Positions 56,301 through 64,000 of a stretch of 64,000 nt of DNA are shown piece after piece. The notes under the pieces are model-generated. The model ran no database searches and was not told the DNA's origin. It saw only the letters and a list, made by a program, of their open reading frames with translations. The stretch spans positions 35,870,361 through 35,934,360 of the forward strand of contig CM055106.1 in NCBI GenBank assembly GCA_029204225.1, read 5' to 3'. The translations under genes were made by a program, and so were the position numbers. This DNA comes from Diphasiastrum complanatum. Its lineage: Eukaryota; Streptophyta; Lycopodiopsida; Lycopodiales; Lycopodiaceae. How positions within the stretch are numbered: the first letter of the stretch is position 1; each line of letters opens with the position of its first letter.

Positions 56301-57180
56301 AATATTTTCTCAATCAACCAACACCTCTGTAGAAAGCTGATTCTATAATATGCCATCAAGGTATATCAGTTTCTTTGGAGAGGTTTACATTGTCAGTAGA
56401 TTCAAATGCAATCAATTTTTTATTGAATGATGTCAACAATGATTCTCTAATGTGTCGAGAGAATCAAAATAGCAAAATTGTTGCTTCCATGGTTCAACCT
56501 TGGAATACATATGTGTTCTTTTGAATTAATGTTTCAAATATATTCATGGTCAATTATGGATACCAAATTGTTGAAAAATATTTTTATATAAAGTCCAAAT
56601 TGGCAAAATTAGAATCCAATTGTAACGAGCATACTTATGAAACACTTTTCAATGGAGTTGATTTGTGCTGGCCAAATTTGAACAAAAGTTTCTAATGCTA
56701 GCTACCTCGCATGGAGCACTTAATTGTGAACAAGAATTTATGACTATATCTTGCTAATGAATTAATTGTAATTTTTTTTCATCAAATTGATCAAACAACA
56801 TGGATTACTAATTAGGACAGAAGAATCAAATGTAATGCAAAAACTTGAATCCAAAGGAATTGGATAAAGCATCCAAATTTGTATGATGTTGAGGAAGCAT
56901 ACAAAAGAAGATATTGCAGTGCACGCTGTCCATTCCATGCAAATTGGTTGCTAAAAAGCAATATGTTGCTTCATCAATCTCGTCTTTGACCATCAATTTT
57001 CTTCATGTGAACGCTGGGTTGTAGACTGAAGCTAACAAATTAGTTCAACAACTTTGGGTCTACAATGATGCAATAAGTTTTGGATATGACATTTTCAATC
57101 AAGACTACTTAACCAAGGCGATCAAGCTAATCAGACAAGCATCTTCATTTTTTAAAACAAAAATGTTTAAATAGGGGATG
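56301..57180. other. Degenerate copia-like debris
   Basis: A plus-strand stretch near 56940 reads KLVAKKQYVASSISSL, faintly like the SKKQ..SSSEAEY motif of copia RNase H. AAATAGGGGATG at 57170-57181 followed by TGTCATG looks like a polypurine tract and LTR start of a plus-strand copia. Too degraded for a firm call. Confidence 0.35.
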
Positions 57181-57700
57181 TGTCATGTATTTTTAGTACA
57201 TTAGTGCTTGTCAATGCATTATAATATCCAATGTAAGCTTTGTTAGGCCCAAAAGGAGCTATTAGACTTAAGAATAAGGCAGTTCTCTCTTTAGGTCCTC
57301 CAAAGTATTCAAATAAGGATGATAGACCAACAAGGGCCCAAATACACTTGATAAGACTTAACATGGGCTAACTATTCTTCAAGATAGTTATGTTTATTTA
57401 AGCTAGGATACTGTCTATAAGTAAGCAAGAGACATTATTTTGACTCGATCTTTTGGCTCATTTGCAAATGAGAGAGCTTAGTTTCCTCTTTGTGAATGTG
57501 AGCCTTGGGAATAGAGCTTGCTAGGTCGTATGTTCCACATGAATCTCATCCCCATTCTGTATTGATTTGCTTTCATTCCCTTTATTCTAATGATGATTCC
57601 ATGGAGCTCTATTTGTGATTTGTGTTTTATGGCTATATCAACATTTATGTTATGTCCTTCTCTTGTTCTAGCTTTAGTTTCATTGATCAACTTTAAGACG
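57181..57700. other. Possible LTR start of a plus-strand copia; otherwise no gene seen
   Basis: Starts TGTCATGTATTTTTAG after a purine-rich run. No coding sequence is recognised before the gypsy gag remnant that follows. Confidence 0.3.
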
Positions 57701-60700
57701 TGATGACTGATGCTATCTGTGAGGAAGACGAAGGTTCTGACGATGACTTTGACCATCATGAAAAGAAATCTAAGAATCTCGTCCATCTTAATCACCCACA
57801 GTCTAAAAATGCTGCCCAATCTTCTGAACTTCTCAGCAAATAGAAACCTGGCAGAAAGCTCAACAAACTCATAGGGATAAACTCACTGTTGATTTCCAAA
57901 CCGCCATGAAAAATATTGCTAAAAAATCTTTTCCAGCAAGAGAGAATGTCTAGTGTTCGATTTGCTCACAGCATCACGCTGCTAATGAGTGTCCTCAACT
58001 GCGAAATCATTTTCCATCAACACCTAGACCCATGTATCGAGTATACCGCCCCTACCCTCCCCAACAGTCCATTCCACGACCAGGGGTATCCCAACCACGA
58101 CCAACTACACCCAATCGGTACCAACCTCGTCAACAGTTTTTGTCGTCAACCAACCCGCTCCACAAGAAGATGTTCACTACCTTGATCCTAGTACCATTGA
58201 TCCAACAACATATTATGTGAAAGACATGACTCAACCGAGGTACGCCACTGAAACCATTGTTTATTATATATGTGATCCTAATGCTCAGGTGGTTGACCCC
58301 AATGCTCAGACCTATAATCCTAACCAAGCTGTGTTTGCCACACACCAACTTCCAGCAATACGAGATGTTTTATTTGTGCAGGTAAGCATCCTAGTATTCG
58401 CTGCCCAGATAAACTCCGCTTTCCTCCAGCTTGTGAAAATTGTGGTATTGAACATCACGTGAAGGACTGCCCATCCCGATCCAAACCTGTTGCTCCTGTC
58501 TGTTCAGTGCAAATAGAAACTTTGCCAGTTAAAACTCATCCTGCATGGGTCTTGACTCAAACAAAAATCCAACGCCAAGTCCCTACACTTGCACCCAGCA
58601 AAACTCAACAACATGTTGTCCCTCCAAGTGAAGACTTGACCCCAATACTTTATCCTCACCCATTTGAAGAAATTCAGCTTCATCATCAGTATCGCCAGCA
58701 AATTCGCAATGCCGACCAACAATCTTCCACCTCAAGCAAAACCCTTGAAGGTACTGAAGTCTAGAGGGATTTACTACAAGCCAATGTCACTCTCCCTTTC
58801 CATGTTCTATGGAAGCATGTTGGCAAATGGAAACACCAAATCCACCGACACCACCACCCCTGATGAGGTACCCGAAATGCCATTACACCTAACCAATCCA
58901 CTCAATGAATGAGGCAACATCAAAATCCCAGCTACCCACCGCCAATCTCGCGAAGTCCTAGCTGTTCTCGATGGTGGCTCAGGTGCCAATATCATTTTCA
59001 CATCCCTTATGTTCGAATAGAATCTGAGAGACAAGCTTACTATATCCACTTGTCAGCTTAGGATGGCTGATCAAAGTGTGGTTCGACCTACCGGTTTCCT
59101 TCCGCAAGTGCTGATCAAACTAGGAGGTCTAAAGTTTTCTGTAGATCTAGCAGTACTTGATATTCCCAGTAATGCCTATTCCTGTGAGTTACTACTTAGT
59201 CGCCCATGGCTCACCAATGCACGAGTCGTTCACGACTGGAGCAGAGGCCGAGTCACCTTTGAAAATCGAGACAGTACTGTCACCATTGATTCATCTGGCA
59301 AACTCAAACCTGCACACATTCATGACGAGGGATCCTCGACCACTGATTCAGTGTTTGAGCCATATCAATTCAGCCACGAAAAAGGTCATTACAGTAAATC
59401 TACCGATATCATGAATTAGATTCATAGTCTAGCTACCATTGATTGTGTGAATGTCGATTATTGTGCTCAGCATTAGGATGATTGTACCTCTCCTACCATG
59501 ATCGATCACGGACAATTACCTGATCTATCATTAATATCAATTTTATTGATATTCTTCCACACAATGATGAGTTGTTAAATGTTGCATGGCTACCTACTGA
59601 TGAATCAGAAGATTTTTTCATAGATGACGACAATGTTTTACGATTTCAGAATTGCCCAAAAGTTTCAGACATATCTGATATTCAAAATCCTCGACTACAT
59701 GGAGGCCCTTCCACTTAAGGCCTTTCCGCAACAATCATCCAAAGTAGAACCAATCGCCCAAGTTACGATCAAAAAATATGATACCAAGATATACCGGTCA
59801 AACAACCAAACTATCCTTGGGACCTCTGTGAGGAAGAAACAATTTTTTCAAATCGACAACGAAGTCCTCCATGATGTGCCACCACTTTCTCATCCGCACA
59901 CCTCACGACCTCCGAAGCCACAACCACGTGATACTTTAAGGACTATACAATCGAGGATGTCACAATCTAATTACCCCATGATCAATGTGAACCAAATGGT
60001 TATTTGCCCTATGAAGGCCCTGCCTACACCATCACTCTATCCTTGAGTGAGCCAACTGAAACTAACGAATACATTGTCCACGTCGGGGCTCATCTCAATC
60101 ACGAACAACGCACATGGCTTGTAGAGCTATTATGCAAATATAGATATGTCTTTGTTTGGTCCTATAAAGACATGAAAGGTGTCTCACCCCAAGTAATTGT
60201 GCATTGTATTCCCCTTAAACCGGGTGCGAGGCCAACTACTAGTCGTCCCTACAAATGCAATCTGATCTACAAGGCCAAAATCAAAGAAGAACTCCAACGC
60301 CAGTTAGATGCAAGAAACATCTATGAAATCGAACATATTGAGTGGGTCTCCCCAATCGTCATCATTCCTAAGAAAAATAGAAAACTCCGGATCTATGTCG
60401 ATTTTAAGAAACTTAATGTCGTCACAGAACGTGATCATTTTCCATTACCTTTTGGAAAATCCATCCTAGAAAATCTAGCAGGAGATGAGGCCTACTCCTT
60501 TTTAGATGGCTTTAGCGGATATAATATGATCCAAATTGCTAAAGAAGATCAACATAAAACCGCTTTTGCCACAGAATGGAGAACCTTCTGTTAGAAAGTC
60601 ATGCCTTTTGGTCTCTGCAATGCTCCTAGCATGTTTCAACGTGTTATGCAAGCTACCTTTTCTCAGTAGATGGGCAACACCCTCGAAGTTTACTTGGATG

Positions 60701-62468
60701 ATTTAGGGGCACATTCAGAAGAAATACGACATCTGTCTATGCTAGAGAAAGTTTTTATCCAAGGTCAATGATCCGGTATCTCCCTGAACCCTGAAAAATG
60801 CCAGATCTGGGTAACACATGGTATTGTGTTAGGACATATCATTTCAAAAAATGGCATCGCAACGGACCCAGGAAAGATCCTCATCATTCAAAATCTACCG
60901 GAACCACATACCATCCGCAAAGTGTATTCTTTCCTTGGCCATGCCAACTACTATTGGTGCTTTATTTTTTACTTCGCTAATAAAGCACGATTAATCTACA
61001 AGGTAGTTGTTGTCCCCAAATGGACTGATGAACAATGCGTCGCATTCAATCAATTCAAAGAAGCCCTTACCAATGCACCTATCCTCCGGGCCCCTGATTA
61101 CTCCAAAGAATTCCATGTGCATACCGATGCATCCAAGTATGCCATTGGAGCAGTGCTCACCCAACCGGGAGAATTCAAAAAGGACTATCCAATCCGATTT
61201 CTCAGTAGACAATTGATATCAGCTGAAGTCAATTATACCACTACCGAGCATGAAGCTTTGGCAATGGTATATGCGGTTCAGAAGTTTTGCCATTATCTTT
61301 TGGGAAAAGTTTTCTTCACTGATCATCAAGCACTCCTATATCTCATCAATAAGACTTGCACGACTGGTTGTATCACTCGATGGATCCTATTATTACGAGA
61401 ATTTGAGTTTAGGATTGTGGTTCAAAAGGGAGTTCAACATTTTCTAGTAGACCATCTATCTCAAATCCCTAACCTACCCACCCCAGATCAAGGCATCAAC
61501 GATGATTTATCCAATGCCATCTTATTTCAGGTTGACTCTACACCCGTTTGGGCCAAGGAAATCATAGAATATTTAACTTCAGGGCAGATGGATCCATCCT
61601 TATCTAAACCCAAACAACGTGCATTGGTCCTCAAAACCAAACCTTATACGTTGTTAGATGCATGCCAACTTTACAAACAAGGGGTAATTATCCGATGTTG
61701 TCTTACTAAAGGTGAAATACCCTCTGTCATCTCCCTGACTCATGAAGGTGTTGGAGCAAGACATTTCTCTTCTGAAATGACTGCTAAGAAAATCCTCTTG
61801 GCCGGATTTTGGTGGCCAACTCTCTTTAAGGATATGCACACCTACACTAAGGCTTGTGATGTTTGTCAAAGAACCAAATGATTTCAAAAGACCGACTACA
61901 TGTCTTTGCACCCTGTCACAACTGATCAAGTTTTTCGAAAATGGGACATTGATTATGTTGGACCCATTAGTCCTACTGCTAGACACACTCAATCTCGTTA
62001 TATCATAGTAGCTACGGACTATTGTACCAAATGGGCTGAAGCAAGAGCTATTCGCAAGTTCTATCGCAAAATTTCTCTATGAACAGGTTATCGTTCGTTT
62101 CGGATGTCCTCTCAAACTTATAAGTGATAGGAGTATACATTTTCTTAACTCTGTCATAGTAGATCTCCTTTCCAAATTTTTTGTGGTACATCGCAAAAGT
62201 TTCCCGTATTACCCACAATGGCCAGGCAGAATCCATAAACAATATCTTATGTGGAGTTCTCAAGTTTCAGGTCGGAGATAAGGTTCTGCTTTACCAAGTC
62301 AAAGCCTTTAAAGGAAAACTCAAATTTTTTGGCCAAGGACCTTATGTCATTCAAAAGATATTTGCCTCCGGATATGTCCAACTCCAAACACTACAAGGCG
62401 ATCTCTTAGACACTATGGTCAATGGGAGAAGACTAAGAAAGTACAATGAGATCTGTTTTATGTATTAG
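57700..62468 (+). pseudogene. Gypsy gag-pol relic, third gypsy lineage
   Basis: Gag C-terminus has three cysteine motifs: CSICSQHHAANEC (about 57958), CFICAGKHPSIRC (58370) and CENCGIEHHVKDC (58433). Protease has VLAVLDGGSGANIIF (58953; G replaces the usual T or S in DTG) and ELLLSRPWL. RT (60040-60760) has WVSPIVIIPKKN, YSFLDGFSGYNMIQIAK, VMPFGLCNAPSMFQRVM and the catalytic EVYLDD. RNase H has HVHTDASKYAIGAV, TTTEHEALAMVYAV and FTDHQALLYLINKT (61119-61350). Integrase has the zinc region HEGVGARHF and CDVCQ (61741-61870), WDIDYVGP and VATDYCTKW (61945-62035), and a C-terminus FQVGDKVLLYQVKAFKGKLK. About 150 residues of the integrase core are deleted near 62250. Stops at about 60594 and 60670 and frameshifts make it dead. 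Confidence 0.93.
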
Positions 62469-63243
62469 TTGTTTCTTTCCTAATTTTTCTTTCTTTTTTT
62501 TCCTGCCTGCTTACCATTTCAACAATTTTTTGTCATGTTTTCTTGTTTCACATCATCAAGATATCATCAAATCAGACATACAATCAATTTTTTTTCTAAG
62601 AAAACCACAAGACTCAGTATTTTTAGAAAATTTGCCGCACAACCACACCGGATAGAATTTGCTCACCCACTTTTTAATATGCACAATTCATTTTTGACCT
62701 TCGCGAATTCTGTCTCAGAGACAAACTTTTTAGAAATAGAAAAAAATCAATTTTTTGCATCAGGATCTGACAAAATTCGTAGCAAATTCGCTGAGCATCA
62801 TAATCATCTCCACGATTTCTCTGTCATCTCCGTGAATTATGATCAGATCAATTTTTATACTGTCAGCCATTTCTCTCATTTTTGTACAAAAACATCACCT
62901 ACAGGAATTCGCCGACGCTCAGAACAGTGCCTCAAAATTTGCAAACTTCACTAGGAAATCGTGGACACTGTGGATGAGTTTTGGGTGAAGTTATCAATTC
63001 TTGACCAAAAAAGTCTATATATAGGCCTCCCCTATCCTCTCCATGAATTCATTCTAGATTCTTGCTACCAAGTTCATGCTAAAAAAATTTACAATTTCCA
63101 AAACTTTTCGAGCAATCTAGAATCACTGTTATCATGGCCTCTTGCGAATCATCGCTCTCTCTCCATCATCGTAATTCTCCTAAGCCCTATTCAGGAGATA
63201 TTTTCATGATTTCTATAAAAAAAACTATGCTAAGCAAATTATC
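62469..63243. other. Spacer between integrase and extra ORF
   Basis: T-rich DNA without recognised coding sequence. It matches in position the family A spacer, but no similarity is visible. Confidence 0.5.
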
Positions 63244-63990
63244 ATGGCCAAGGATATTCTTACAAACCTTGGCTTTGATCTGACATACTTCCTCGATCAG
63301 CAGAGCGAGAACTTGATTTGAGCTGCCTACTCAACCTATTTAGATGAGTTCCAAACGTTCAAAATCACATCTAAGGGCGGCAGCTATACCATCATCAATC
63401 TCTCTCCTAAGCACCTACAGAGTATTGGATTGCCTAATCTCGGAGAGACAATCCATGGCAAGGGAACTAGTTATGATGCCAAATATTTCACCAAGTTTGT
63501 GATGGAAGACGACAAAACCAAACCAATGACGAGATAGCTATTCACCTTCTCACAGATCCCCATTTTTGGGCGGCATCAGAATTCCTAGTCACTATGGTCG
63601 AGGTCCATACAGTCAAAATGGATTGCATCCCATCGAGCGATCTTTTCTCCTTGACGCTCACCATGGATGATCCCACTCAAAACTACAAGTGGGCAGAAAA
63701 GGTATCAGAAAAGTTATGCGGGGCTTTAAAAGCCAGGAAACCAACCACCAAATGTGGATATCTCCTCCACATGTTGGTCACCAAATAGTTGGAACATCGA
63801 GCGGCCACTTCTATCAAAGAGCTCGAAGACATCTATCCGAGCACCAGAAAGTGCGCCACCCCACAAATATCAGTTGAGCCTGTCTCACCTGCACTAGCAA
63901 CAAAGAAGCATAAGGGTAAGGCGCTCAGACACGCATGCCGCCATCTCCCCCGATATCCTATCCAGCGATATAGGGACAGAATATGTTGAA
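63244..63990 (+). pseudogene. Extra ORF of the third gypsy lineage, running off the window
   Basis: ATG at 63244 begins MAKDILTNLGFDLTYFLDQQ, then after a stop AAYSTYLDEFQTFKITSKGG, TIINLSPKHLQSIGLPNLGE and DAKYFTKFVMEDDKTKP. A frameshift near 63540 leads to FWAASEFLVTMVEVHTVKMD, LTLTMDDPTQNYKWAEKVSE and KCGYLLHMLVTK, followed by a stop and a basic tail. The motif order matches the family B extra ORF at 32892-33670. It follows integrase in both elements. Function unknown. Confidence 0.65.
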
Positions 63991-64000
63991 TCCGGCGGGA

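Overview
This window looks like nuclear DNA of a land plant with a large, retrotransposon-rich genome, probably a seed plant or another large-genome vascular plant; I cannot name the species. The evidence is many Ty1/copia and Ty3/gypsy LTR retrotransposon pieces with plant-type primer binding sites (tRNA-Met type TGGTATCAGAGC in the copia elements, a GGCGCCGTTGCC type in one gypsy family), long AT-rich spacers, GA/CT microsatellites, and two host-type genes: a GT47 exostosin-family glycosyltransferase with one GT-AG intron (51455-53786, +) and a truncated calmodulin-like EF-hand gene (20424-20978, -). Nothing bacterial, viral-episomal or organellar is apparent.

Layout. 1-3339: 3' part of a gypsy element (family A, +): integrase end, spacer, an extra ORF, 3' LTR. 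3340-5850: copia integrase relic joined to the 5' end of another copia (family C, -). 6319-12179: a complete young copia element (-) with one uninterrupted 1316-residue polyprotein, LTRs that look identical by eye, and a matching 5-bp target duplication. It is nested in older copia-like DNA that resumes at 12185. 13852-17160: copia RT/RNase H relic, a chimeric LTR, coiled-coil relic and an LTR-A-like end with a very long (GA)n. 17161-20216: copia relic (+) with an LTR-B piece inside its gag. 20217-21960: EF-hand gene fragment and its upstream DNA. 22112-23160: copia gag/protease relic (-). 23166-39850: a nested gypsy complex (-). The 3' half of a family A element (LTR and extra ORF, 23166-26713) and its pol and spacer (36729-39850) are separated by family B material: gag, leader minisatellites, three LTR copies and another extra ORF. 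39928-44198: an LTR element (family E) with no recognisable gag or pol. 44199-48930: copia relics and LTRs. 49051-49240: a long hairpin. 50840-54970: the glycosyltransferase gene and flanks. 55400-57200: copia relics. 57700-63990: a third gypsy relic (+), again with an extra ORF after integrase.

The most interesting recurring theme is that all three gypsy lineages carry coding sequence between integrase and the 3' LTR. Two of these extra ORFs (33191-33670 and its continuation, - strand; 63244-63990, + strand) appear to share one domain, while family A has a different coiled-coil plus C-terminal domain. Family B also carries a 24-27 bp CpG-rich leader minisatellite that is open in all three minus-strand frames, and a hairpin retained in all LTR copies. 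Most coding relics carry stops and frameshifts. The only coding units that look intact are the young copia polyprotein and the glycosyltransferase. All homology calls are by eye from motifs and internal comparison; none was confirmed by a database search.
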